A stretch of 64,000 bases of DNA from NCBI RefSeq assembly GCF_020520425.1, contig NC_079490.1, positions 1,302,001 through 1,366,000 of the forward strand. Reading direction: 5' to 3'. This DNA comes from Spinacia oleracea (taxonomy: Eukaryota > Streptophyta > Magnoliopsida > Caryophyllales > Amaranthaceae). Below, one piece after another: positions 32,200 through 42,391 of this stretch. Position numbers and translations under genes: made by a program. The notes under the pieces were generated by a model. That model saw only the letters and a program-made list of their open reading frames with translations. It was not told the DNA's origin and made no database searches. The stretch's first letter is position 1. Each line of letters starts with the position of its first letter.

Positions 32200-32860
32200 T
32201 TAGGGATTCTGCGTAGTTTGTCTAGGTATCCGATAGATAAGTTGGAGGGATTTACATTTTCAGCGATTTTAGCTAAAGGTTGGCCAATAATTTCTGGATT
32301 TTAATGATAGAGAGAAGAAGATGAATTGGGGCTTTTTAGTTCGAAATTGTTCTTTAGTGAGAATTCTTTCCGAGGTTTCCAATAGATAAGTTAGAGCGAT
32401 TTGCATTTTGAACGGTTTAAGCTATAAGATGAAAGGCTGGCCAGTAATTTATGGATTTTAATGGAAAGAGAGCAGAAGAAGATGAATGGCTTTTTGGTTC
32501 GAAATTGTTCTTTAATGAGAATTCTTTGCGAGGTTTCCGATAGATAAGTTAGAGGGATTTGCATTTTGAACGATTTTTAGCTATAAGATGAAAGGTTGGC
32601 CAATAATTTCTGGATTTTTAATGATAGAGAGAAGAAGATGAATGGGGAGTTTTTGGTTCGAAATTGTTCTTTAATGAGAATGTTCTGCGAAGTTTCCGAT
32701 AGATGAGTTAGAGGGATTTGCATTTTGAACGATTTTTAGCTATAAGGTGAAAGGTTGGCCAATAATTTCTGGATTTTAATGGATAGACCGATAGAGAGAA
32801 GAAGATGAATGGGTTTTCTGGTTCGAAATTGTTCTTTAATGAGAATTCTTTGCTCCTACC
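32200..32860 (+). repeat. ~159-bp tandem repeat, array 1 (about 4 units)
   Basis: The marker 'gaaattgttcttta' occurs at 32343, 32501, 32660 and 32825, giving periods of 158, 159 and 165. Other shared blocks per unit are 'gatagataagttagaggga', 'aggttggccaataatttctg' and 'atagagagaagaagatgaat'. The same unit forms array 2 at 38645-39450. Confidence 0.92.
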
Positions 32861-33670
32861 TGAATTCGTTGTATTTTCGTGTCTTTCACTAATAATTTAC
32901 AAGCATTTTCTTCAACCCAAACTTGTTGTTGCTGGATTCCTAGACGATTCTGTAGTTTAACCCAAACTTGTTGTAACCCCTCCACAAAGTCCATCGAAAT
33001 GTCTTCCCAAACAGCAGTAGGTATCGGAAGTGGCTGAAGTAGTCCGGCCGGGCTACTTTGCGAGTGCTTATTTCTTTGACAAGTAACACACTGTTGCACA
33101 TACTTGGGGACATACTTGATCATACCTTGCCAAAACCATTCAGAAGCCAACCTCAAGTAAGTCTTGACCTCCTCGGAATGACTCCCAATGTGCGAGTCAT
33201 GGTCCTCCCTAAGCAATGCGGAGATGAATGCCGATGTTTTCGCGATCACAACGTGCCCTTTGCACATCAACCTATACTCAAACACATGAAATTCCACAAT
33301 GTTCTTCTACCTCTTGAGTCTTGACGAATTTGTTGTAGTACACGATCTTCTCCCACTTAATCCCTTGGTATGAGATTGAGGACCCTAACTCTACGCCACC
33401 CATCTCCACTTCCCCCCTTCTTCTTTCCTCCAGAGCGCATTAGCTAGTTTGCCGTGCCCGGTTTGTATTGTATTTTAAAGTTGAATCCAATCAACTTTCT
33501 CACCCATTTTTGGTAATAGGCTCATATTTCCCTTTGTTGAGTACTTGAGTGATATATCGAAGTTTTTGTTGATCCGTTCGAATCACAAAATGACGCCCAA
33601 GCAAATGATGAACAGCTAGAACTGCTAGACAGATTGCCATGAGCTCTCTTTCTCGTATATGGATATTGAT
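32861..33670 (-). pseudogene. Ty3/gypsy pol remnant (RNase H to integrase)
   Basis: On the minus strand, 33297-32836 encodes an integrase zinc-binding part (YLRLASEWFWQGM, CVTCQRNKHSQ) and the start of the integrase core (WEDISMDFVEGL), then breaks. Just upstream (33670-33480), out of frame, lie RNase H pieces such as HFVIRTDQ and a GFNF-type segment. Both ends of the element are missing. It is related to the copies at 42.4-44.4 and 46.4-51.9 kb, which carry the same WFWQGM/CQR motifs. Confidence 0.8.
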
Positions 33671-33829
33671 ATTTCTAAGGAAGATTAGCTAGCTCTGTAG
33701 TTAATTTACCCAGGATAACTCTGTCCATTTCTGATGGAGCCAAAGATTCATTTGTTTTTTTGGCTGTGGGATGTAATGGACTAAATCAAAGTGGCTCTTA
33801 AAACCTCTTTGCTTCCTTTCCATGAAATA
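33671..33829. other. Unassigned sequence between pol remnant and SINE
   Basis: Short AT-rich spacer. The 93-codon minus-strand frame starting at 34062 crosses the SINE tail and is not a gene. Confidence 0.3.
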
Positions 33830-33998
33830 GAAGATGGTCGTCCCGTTGTCGTCCCGTTATCGCTTTTGGGTCCATTGGAAACAACCTCTCTGCAATTGTA
33901 GGGGTAAGGTTGCGTACACCCGACCCCCCTTACCCCGCTTCTTGCGGGAGCCTCTTTGAGGCAATGGGGTAATGATAATGATAATGATAATGATAACT
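33830..33998 (+). mobile_element. SINE 3' half (Au-type plant SINE)
   Basis: 'ggaaacaacctctctgcaat', 'ggggtaaggttgcgtacacc', 'accccgcttcttgcgggagc' follow the conserved 3' body of Au-type tRNA-derived plant SINEs as I know it. It ends in a simple tail of five 'taatga' repeats (33970-33997). The tRNA-like head with boxes A and B is absent or too decayed, so the copy is 5'-truncated. Confidence 0.75.
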
Positions 33999-34380
33999 TT
34001 GAATACTGGGTATGTATTAGTAGTTCAATACTTGGTATGCGTAACTGCCACTTTCTTTTCAAGTGAATAAAATCAGTTTAATCAAGGGACTGAAAACCTT
34101 TGAAAGATTGTTGTAAGCTGAAATTTTGATCTAATCTAACTTTTATAGTTATAACTATAGTCTTTCAGTTCTCATTTTCGGAAGATTACCACTAAGTTTA
34201 GATGTAACTGATGTAACTATTGGGACAATGTTAACTTAAATTTATATGGATGATTCTTCAGTGCTTACTTTTTTCCTTTTTTGTTTGTTAATAATTTCGA
34301 TCTATTACTTGCTAGGCAGGCTTCGCTGGATACTTTGGTGCTAGTCTCTACAAAGATGTACATCTTGGTATAGAACCGAC

Positions 34381-35412
34381 CTAAGTAGCACCGATACGGA
34401 TACGGGTACGGATACGGGGACGTGTATGGGGACAGAAAACGGCAAAATCAAAATTTCTAAAAACGGGTACGGCTCGGATTCTGCAAAAATTAAATAAATA
34501 ATAAATAAATATAATACCTTAAATTTAGTTTTTGCAAATTAAATGGAAATAAGCTTATTAATTTACATTATTTCAATCACAATTAAAATTAGATTATTAA
34601 AGAATAATGTTTCATACTTATCAGTTAATGTCTCTAGTTCTGATCATGTAAATTAAATGGAAATATATCAGTTTAAGAATATATTACTCAACAAATAAAG
34701 ATAGTTTCCCTTTAACAAAAACTAGAGACATTAAAAGTCATCTTTACTTTAGTGGGTGACAACTGTATTCCCACTCACCCACCCAAAAAATAAAAAGAAA
34801 AAATAAAAATAAAAACAGCAACAAACAAACAAAATAACGAGGAATCCAGCCTTTCTCCCTCAATAAAAAAAGCAAAAAAAAAACAAACAGAGAAGGTTAA
34901 TCAATACTCATCGCCGGCGAGGGATTGAGGGAGACACGGAGAAGACGACGGCGTAGAAGAAGAACCGGCTAAGCGGCGACTTCCTCGAAGCTTCCTCGAA
35001 CTCTCGAAGAGAACTTCGGCTTCCTCGAAGCGGCGAACAGGAAGAACTGGCGACTCTTTGAAGTTGAGGCAACCGGCGGCGGCGACCGATAAGACTGTGA
35101 GGCGACCGGCGGCGAGTCGGCGACCGGGGGCGAGTCGGCGACGACCAACAACCACTTACCAATCAATGACGCAGGTGACCAATTTGGTGAGTTTGAAAAT
35201 AAAACCTAATTAATGAATTTGGGCTTCCCAGCACCATAAAACCTCTGAAAACGCGAATTCAACCCCCAAAAACGTACCCACCCGTCCCCAAAAATGAATC
35301 CAACCGTACCCATTTCCAACCCGCGTACCCAATTTTCAGATTCGCCCTGGGTACGTTTTACCCGTACCGGGTACGGGATACGGTACCCGGGGGCCGTACC
35401 CGTGCTTCATAG
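34381..35412. mobile_element. 1032-bp DNA transposon inserted in the PRMT5-like exon
   Basis: The left end CTAAGTAGCACCGATACGG is matched by the inverted right end CTATGAAGCACGGGTACGG. GAACCGAC (8 bp) flanks both ends exactly (34373-34380 and 35413-35420); the base before it differs (A versus G). Subterminal 'ggtacggatacggg' blocks repeat in inverted orientation at both ends. The 8-bp duplication fits hAT; a 9-bp Mutator-type duplication with one mismatch is the alternative. There is no transposase. A GC-rich block at 34905-35160, unlike the rest, may be captured host sequence. Confidence 0.9.
34905..35160 (-). other. GC-rich block inside the transposon, possible captured gene fragment
   Basis: Two overlapping minus-strand frames of 84 codons start at 35155 and 35162. 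They have 'ggcgac'/'cgaggaag' repetition rather than clear protein character (Arg/Ser-rich). Composition is strongly GC-rich against AT-rich flanks. It may be the 5' end of a host gene picked up by the element. No product is recognised. Confidence 0.35.
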
Positions 35413-35749
35413 GAACCGACAATGGCAACACCCAATATGTTTAGCTGGTATGTGATGTAAATCTCTTTCAAGTTATTTGATCTGATTTTTGCGCTTAAAA
35501 GTTACTCTCAGCTGATATGATACTCTGTATGTTGCTAGTTTAGTGTGGTAAGATCAATTATGAAAAATAGTTAGGGGTATAACAGGGATCGTCTTTGAAC
35601 AATCTTTTTTTTTTTGGACAGTCACTAAACAAAAAATCACCTAAAATCAATACGGGACCCATTCATCCGAGCTTGTAAGGAAAGTTCATGGGCTTCCTTA
35701 TTGTTTCTCTACATTGATAGGATATATTGCACATCTTAAATTTTCCCCC

Positions 35750-36720
35750 CTAAGACACAGATGTCTTTATTATTGCCTGGAGTTGATGGAGCCTTTTCCG
35801 GTTTGTTGAGATTTTTGATTGATATATGGCAGTCAGTAAGTATCTCCACAAGTCCACACAATCAATATTGTTATCTTGCAACCATTTGAGAGCACACCAT
35901 ATTGCTCTAATCTCCGTATCAAGGGTTGAAAGTGCACGATTGTAATGCTTATTGTATGGATCTTCCTTCCGTTTGCTTTCCTTTAGATGTAGCATCCAAT
36001 ACCAGCGTAAGTCTTCATGGGGTTCTTCTTTTCCTTCTTCCACGCTCCGTCCATTTTCACTGCCACTAAGGCTTCTCCCTCTTGGAATAGACCAATTGAA
36101 GCCTTTTTATCGTCGCATTATGACGTGGCACTTGTTCGACTTTCCTGTCCTCGTGCTCCAATCTATTTCTGATTGTTGTTTGGGCTATTAGGGCCCATTT
36201 ATCCATTGTTTCCATCATTGAGGCTGGGTTAGCTTCAACTCCTTTAAATATGGTGTCGTTTCTGTGCTTCCAAATTGCCCACAATCCTGCAAAAAAAGAT
36301 GTTTGTGCGAAAGTAGGACGGTTTGTCATCCTTGATTAGCAGGTTGACCCAAGATTTGACCCACTCTTGGATCGAGATATGCGGACAATGGGTTGTGTTA
36401 ATACCCAACGAGCAGGAGAGCCACATTCTCGTTTCCCACTCACAATCCCGTAACAAGTGTTCCGGCGATTCGTTATAGTTATTGCAGAGAACACAGACGG
36501 GATCGATGGTAATCCCTCTTTTGATGATCTTTGTTTTGGTTGCCATAGCATTGTTGCATAGTCTCCAGATGAACACCTTCCATTTGTGTAGGGTATTGAT
36601 AACCCAATTTTTTCCCAAAGGGAGTTGTTATCTCTGTTTCGAGTGTGGTCTTCGCTATTCTCAACAAGATAAACATAGCCCGATTTATTTAAACATGTAT
36701 TACTTGTAAGCTTGTGCTGC
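35750..36720 (-). pseudogene. LINE remnant: zinc-binding RT domain plus RNase H-like C-terminus
   Basis: Minus-strand frames in order: 36618-36244 carries a reverse-transcriptase zinc-binding domain (WKVFIWRLCNNAMATK, CVLCNN, ESPEHLLRDCEW). 36329-36066 continues with FFAGLWAIWKHRNDTIFKG. 36043-35750 carries an RNase H-like tail (ALSTLDTEIRAIWCALKWLQ). At least two frameshifts separate them. The upstream endonuclease and RT core are missing from this strand. It lies just downstream of the split PRMT5-like exon. Confidence 0.82.
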
Positions 36721-37775
36721 ATTTGATATTCTTATTATGAAGAGTAAAGGGTGGGCCGTGGGGGGAGACAATCGAGTTTAGATGCTGAGTTTTCCTGTTG
36801 AGAGTAAGAAAATCATATTGACTGTAAGTCAACAATTACAGTCTCATAAATGTCAAAAAAACTCTAAATTTTGATATGAAAAGATTCTTGGTGGTGCCGG
36901 TGAGTTTTACATCACCTTCATTTTGACAATATGTTTCTCCTTCCAAGCAGAACATAATGGTTCTGCCGACAAAAAATTAAGACGGAATGACCTACTCCTA
37001 TAAAGGCAGGTCTCTACGGTACAAAACGAAGAAGGAAGAAGGAATGGCCTACCACACTTAGGTCGGAAGCACTGCATTATTATATAGAGTACATTTTTAA
37101 AAAAGAACATTCTTTAGTTTCTTTCTTCCTCGTGGATCACAACGAAGGAAAAGACGCAAAAAACCATATGAAACGGGGTGCCCGTCTCCATAAGACCTCC
37201 ATTGCTGTATTTTTGTGTGGTTTTTATGCGTCTTTGTTTCATTATCTTAGGAATTAGGGGGGGACTGTCTGTGTGTGTTGTTGATTTGGTGTAAAGTTTC
37301 ACAATAAACAGAGATGAGGTGCCTGGTGTAGGTTATAATAAAATTGAAAGTTTAAATTGCTTATAAATGAACTCAGCGTATAGTTGCGATTTTTTTTTTG
37401 AAAGATAAGCAGAATACAACTTAGGAGGCCCTCCGCTTGAGGGGAACTCCTAAGCGATCGTTATCAAGGATAGTTGTATAGTTGTGAATTGCCCTGTAGA
37501 AATTGTACTTCAAATCTCAGACATCAGCTTTCTGCATTTTGTCTTTTCGTTGGCTTTTTTCCATTTTTACTCCCCTTTCTCATTTTGGCTGTCAAGTTAC
37601 TGACTGAATCTTCCTCCGTTCAAAATCAACTTCACACTTTTTTTTGGGTATCTCAAACTTCACATTAAAATTTTGTACTTTCCTCATAACTACCCCTTTA
37701 AATTTTTATTTTACATTAATAATGTGCCAATCCCGAGTGTGAAGTCATAGGAATATGAGACATGATTTGCGTCCA
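36721..37775. other. Non-coding DNA with one GC-stem hairpin
   Basis: No gene is recognised. At 37420-37454 'cttaggag' pairs with 'ctcctaag', enclosing 'ccctc'/'gaggg', a strong short hairpin that probably belongs to an old repeat. The small open frames overlap on both strands and are not called. Confidence 0.4.
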
Positions 37776-37878
37776 CAGTGTGTTTGGGAAGCAAGATGGA
37801 AGGGGAGAGAAGGAAGGGGAGCTTCATTTTCCCTTCCCTCTTATTTATCTCCATTTCCTCTTATCCAAACAAAGTGTT
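37776..37878. mobile_element. Small foldback MITE
   Basis: 'cagtgtgtttgggaagcaag' and the inverted right end 'aacactttgtttggataaga' form terminal inverted repeats. They continue into 'ggaaggggag' on the left and its complement on the right, so the whole ~103 bp folds back. No clear target duplication is seen. Confidence 0.55.
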
Positions 37879-38491
37879 AATTTCTTATGCAACAGCTGTT
37901 CCAGTATCTTAAGTTCCAAGTTTTTATTATTACTGTTTTTGAACTTTACAAGTGCATCATTGAGGTCTTCTTTCTGATGGCTCTGCTTCTTTCTTGTTTA
38001 GGTTTTCAATCTTCTTCCCGTTAAGGACGCCAGTGTACGTGCGTACGTCCTCTAGAAGTTCTTGTCTGGCAGTTCTACAAAGGTTAAACCACCCTCCCCC
38101 CTTTCCCTTTCCTCCTTTCCTATCATTCTTTAACTGAGCAACGCTGAGATGGTTTTTCAATTGGATACAGGTTTGGTGTGAGTAGTTTGTTGCTTCTCCT
38201 TCCCCGTTACCCATTCATAATAGGCAAGGTCGTTGATGCTGGGTTGGTCTATAGTTGTCAACCCTTTACATCTAATTTCAGTAGGGCACATGAAATGATG
38301 AGCTCAAATTCAAGCTTCCAGAAAGGCACCGGAGAGTAGTATATGCCATTTGTGCAGAAAGGCAGTGGCTTGCAGCAGCTTATCCTAGTCGTTCATGGTG
38401 AAAATCTGGTGGTCATGCATCATTCAAGTGCTTGATTTGGTTCATGTTGGAAGAAACGATCTTATTTCTGTTCTAAAAGGGAAGTATAAAA
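37879..38491. other. Non-coding DNA
   Basis: No recognisable gene or repeat. There are stretches of CT-rich sequence at 38085-38130 only. Confidence 0.35.
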
Positions 38492-38648
38492 GTGATCGTG
38501 GAACGGGAATTCGACTTCCTTCAACCTAGTTTCCAACTTTCCAAGGAGCCGAGGACAATGCACGTCATGATACAGGTACTTAACAAAACCCCCTTTTGTA
38601 TGTCTATTATTTATGCCCCGACTAAGCTTAAGGATAGATTGGAGTTGT
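38492..38648 (+). pseudogene. LINE endonuclease fragment
   Basis: The frame contains HVMIQVLNKTPFCMSIIYAP followed by TKLKDRLELWD, the pattern of the apurinic-type endonuclease domain of plant LINEs (strand ending in IYAP, then R..LW). The coding match stops at 38648, where the 159-bp tandem repeat array begins abruptly. Confidence 0.7.
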
Positions 38649-39450
38649 GGGATTGTTCTTTAATGAGAATTCTTTGCGAGGTTTCTGATAGATAAGTTAT
38701 AGGGATTTGCATTTTCAACGATTTTAGCTATAAGATGAAAGGCTGGCCAATAATTTCTGGATTTTTAATGATAGAGAGAAGAAGAAGAAGAAGATGAATG
38801 GGGGGTTTTTGGTTCGAAATTGTTCTTTAATGAGAATTCTTTGCGAGGTTTCCAATAGATAAGTTAGAGCGATTTGCATTTTGAACGATTTTAGCTATAA
38901 GATGAAAGGCTGGCCAATAATTTATGGATTTTAATGGATAGAGGGAAGAAGAAGATGAACGGCTTTTTGGTTCGAAATTGTTCTTTAATGAGAATTCTTT
39001 GCGAGGTTTCCGATAGATAAGTTAGAGGGATTTGCATTTTCAACGATTTTTAGCTATAAGATGAAAGGTTGGCCAATAATTTCTGGATTTTAATGATAGA
39101 GAGAAGAAGAAGATGAATGGGGGTTTTTGGTTCGAAATTGTTCTTTAATGAAAATTCTTTGCGAGGTTTCTGATAGATAAGTTAGAGGGTTTTGCCTTTT
39201 GAACGATTTTTAGCTATAAGATGAAAGGTTGGCCAATAATTTCTGGATTTTAATGATAGAGAGAAGAAGAAGATGAATGTGGTTTTTTGGTTCGGAATTG
39301 TTCTTTGTTGAGAATTCTTTGTGACGTTTCCGATAGATAAGTTAGAGGGATTTGCATTTTCAATGATTTTTAGCTATAAGATGAAAGGTTAGTCAATAAT
39401 TTCTGATAGAGAGAAGAGGATGGATGAGTTTTGTGGTTCGAAATTCTGTG
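38649..39450 (+). repeat. ~159-bp tandem repeat, array 2 (about 5 units)
   Basis: The marker 'gaaattgttcttta' or variants occurs at about 38651, 38816, 38974, 39134, 39294 and (partial) 39440. The last unit is shortened to 146 bp. The units carry the same internal blocks as array 1 at 32200-32860. Confidence 0.92.
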
Positions 39451-39562
39451 CTCCTACCCCAATTCATTGTATTTTCATCTCTCTCTAATCATTTACAAGC
39501 AGTTTCTTCAACCTAAAGTTGTTGTTGCTCGTTTCCTAGACGGTTCTGTAGTTAACCTCGAA
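39451..39562 (+). repeat. Copy of the segment that follows array 1
   Basis: 'attgtattttcatctctctc', 'atttacaagcagtttcttca' and 'cctagacggttctgtagtt' match 32869-32960, which directly follows array 1. In array 1 that segment leads into gypsy pol sequence; here the match ends after about 110 bp. So array plus right flank were duplicated together. Confidence 0.82.
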
Positions 39563-40282
39563 TATTTTCTATTGTGGTTAGACTTTAGAGAGTGAGTAGT
39601 TCTCCTCTTATGGCTGACAGTTATCTCTCAGAAATGCCTATCCTTCAACTAGTTTGTTACGACTCTCCAATTGCAGGGACAGGACCTGAATTTGACATTG
39701 TAAGGGAGTGATAGTGTTACTATGAGCCATAGACGTGAATGTGGCTTGCTCGCATAGCCTTCTTGGAACAATCCTAGCAATATTGTAACCCATTATATGT
39801 TGTCTGTATTGATGGTTATATTTGTTGCAAAACTATTTCATTTGAAGTCAGTTTCTTTACTTTCTTATTACCGTTGTACACTGATTGCTTTATTTTTATT
39901 AGCGTGTTAATATCTCTAGAATGGCTGTGTAATGTTACCTTCAGTTGGCATTGGATGAACTAATATTTTTTCGGGTGAGAAGCTAAGTTTTAGCAAATTT
40001 TTAAAACCGTATCGGATGTAGAACTCTAATATTTTACCCTTGCACAATTTGTATGATGAGAGACTGGCTGTCATTTAGGTCTTTACTCAATTGTTTATTT
40101 TAGAAAGTAATTCACGTAAGGTAGTTGTAGACTTGTAGATAATCGTTCTTTATTGCATTTTTTTTGAGGTTTATAGCAGGATGTATGGGCTTTACTTGTT
40201 CTCTAGTGCTGGGGTACTTTTGGGGTTTTCAACTAAGTTTTCTTCAGAGTTAAAAATTTGGCTCCTTCTGGTTCAATAATTT
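39563..40282. other. Non-coding DNA
   Basis: No gene, exon or repeat that I can support. Confidence 0.35.
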
Positions 40283-40440
40283 CTGCTCAACGTAGCTCAG
40301 ATGGTACATCTGCTGTTCTCCACTTCAGTTGAAGTTGTTGGAGCTGGGTCTGGTTGACTTGAGTCCACTGCTGTTATTGTTCAGACTTTGGGTCCATAAC
40401 TCCATATGGTATCTTAGTGGGTTTTCTCTCCATTGTCACT
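40283..40440 (+). mobile_element. Possible tRNA-derived SINE
   Basis: 'cgtagctcagatggtacatc' fits a tRNA box A. About 80 bp later 'ggttgacttgagtccac' is box B-like (GGTTCGAGTCC pattern with an insertion). The sequence does not fold as a true tRNA. There is no simple tail to mark the 3' end. Confidence 0.4.
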
Positions 40441-40699
40441 CTGGCAAACCTTTAAATTTAAGATAGTTTTGCTATTGTATCTGGTTTATAACAAGATAAT
40501 TTAAATCCCCAATGAATTTCAGAGTTCTTTCGTACAATGTATACAATATTCTTATGTTATAAGACCTCTTGTGTAGGGATGTTTCATTCATTATTATGGG
40601 ATGTCATGTGTCAATTATTGGCTTTAAACAAGCATCTGCTAAGGACGTAAGGAATCCCATGGGATACTTAGAAACTTAATCGACAAGTCCTCTATAATG

Positions 40700-42391
40700 A
40701 ACTCTAATACACGCTAATACAGGATATTTAGCCGATTTTAGCCGATTTTTCTTAAAAATGCATGTTGTTCAATCAAGACCATTTTGTGTCTTAAGTGACC
40801 AACTAGGGGGTTTTTATAATTCCAAACTTCCTTATATGACCATAAGACATTTCCCCCTAATTTTAGGAGTTTCTGAGACCGGGTTCCGAAATATGCAAAT
40901 TTGGTAATGATATGGAATCAGTCCAAAGTCCTACGGAATCAGTTCAAGGTGCTATGGTAATTCAAAGTTCAGTCCATGCATTACTTAGTCACGAATTAGC
41001 TAAGGAAAGATCAGCACGTTTATGGATTGCACTCAAAAAAACCTTTATTTCGTGCCTTTATTGAGAGAGTGAATAAAGGGGAAATAAGAGTGAATAAAGG
41101 ATAAATGCTGATCAAAACTGCTGTTCAAAGACCATCAATTTGGACATATTTTTTGACCATCTTTATGAACGGTTTTGCTGCATTTTAGAAGTTTAAATTG
41201 CTGTTTGATTTAGCTAATTATTGTGTGTAATGAAGCCTAATAATCATCTCACAAGCTGGTAAGAACAGGCGTAAATATAGGCTTATTTCTAGCTTGTTTT
41301 AAGTGTGCTTTAATCTGGACGTTTTCTGTTTGTAAAAGGAGTTACTATGCTATTTGGCATGTCACACCTGATTAGGAGTGTTTTTAGGGAAGTTTAAGGG
41401 TTTGTGGATAGCTTGTAACATTTCCCTAATGATTGACTATAATTAGCACTCTTTGCCATCCATTGGAGGCAGAATGGAGTATTGAATCAAAATCAGACGT
41501 TCTTAGTGAAATTCCTTGTGTCACTTTGTGTTGCACAACCCTTTTGTTCTCTATACTTAGTGTTTGAGAGTAAGAGCTTTGAGAACTTAGTTCTTAGTGT
41601 TTTTTGAACCCCTCGCAACCATGAATAAGTTTCTAGTTGTGCGGTTCTATCTTTTGTGTTTCGTTTCTTTTACAATTTAACTCATTCCAAAAACGATCCT
41701 ATTCAATTATACATCAGGTAAAAAAACGGTGTATAAGCCTTTATTTTTTGATAATTTGGACTTTTTTCCTGACCCCGAAAGGTTGGGGGTACGAATGCTT
41801 CCCATATACCTCATGGGTCCCCGTGGGACATATTTGAGTGATTAGAACCATCTATTTCGTCTAATAAAGAACATTTTAGTTGATTTTCTTATAAACGCAT
41901 GTTGTCGAATCAAGGCCATATCGTGCTTTTATGTGACCAACTAGTGGGTTTTTCTGATTCCAAACTTCCTTATATGACCATAAGGACATATTTCCCAAAA
42001 TTTTAGGAGCTTTCGAGGCAATTTCCCTAACTCTCCAAATTTGGTTAAAAACCATGTATTATAGATTTACATCCTTCATTTTTTAATAATTTGGAACTTT
42101 TTTCGAACCCCAAAAGGTTAGAGGTCCGGGTGCTTCCCTTATACCCATGGTATACCCCATGGGTCCCGGGGGCATATTGGGCGCTTAGAACCATCTACTT
42201 CGCCTAGAAAAATGTCATTTTTGCCGATTTCTTAAAAACGCATGTTGATGTATCAAGGTCATTTTGTACCTTTAAGTGAGCACATAGTGGGTTTTATGAT
42301 TCAAACTTATACGACCATAGGAAATGTTCCCCAAAATTTTAAGAGTTTCCGATACCGGTTGTCGAAATCTCCAAATTTGGTCAAAATTGTG
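40700..42391 (+). repeat. ~343-bp repeat monomers, interrupted array
   Basis: Blocks in order per monomer: 'gaaccatctatttcg', 'cttaaaaacgcatgttg', 'tatgtgaccaactagtggg', 'caaacttccttatatgacca', 'tttaggag', 'tctccaaatttgg', 'ttggacttttttc' and 'ggttagaggtccgggtgctt'. 'gaaccatct' at 41845 and 42188 gives a period of 343 bp. One partial monomer (40728-40915) is separated by about 700 bp of unrelated DNA from two fuller monomers (41690-42391). The last ends exactly where gypsy pol sequence begins. Confidence 0.82.

Larger units (their letters stand above)
34316..35447 (+). pseudogene. PRMT5: PRMT5-like C-terminal exon, split by a transposon
   Basis: After acceptor 'acttgctag', 34316-34380 reads AGFAGYFGASLYKDVHLGIEP, broken after the GAACCGAC target. 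The frame resumes at 35421 as MATPNMFSW, ending at donor G|GTATGTG (35448). This is the conserved beta-barrel segment of the type II protein arginine methyltransferase PRMT5/SKB1, which makes symmetric dimethylarginine on histones and Sm proteins. The 1032-bp insert carries many stops, so the exon could not be translated through unless the insert were spliced out. The next expected exon (FPIFFPLRKP type) is not found downstream in the window. SAM-binding-domain exons lie 10 kb further right, i.e. in the wrong order. Confidence 0.82.

Noticed and set aside
32200..32860. Centromeric satellite array
   Set aside because: Only about four and five units in two places; no long array, so a centromere call is not supported.
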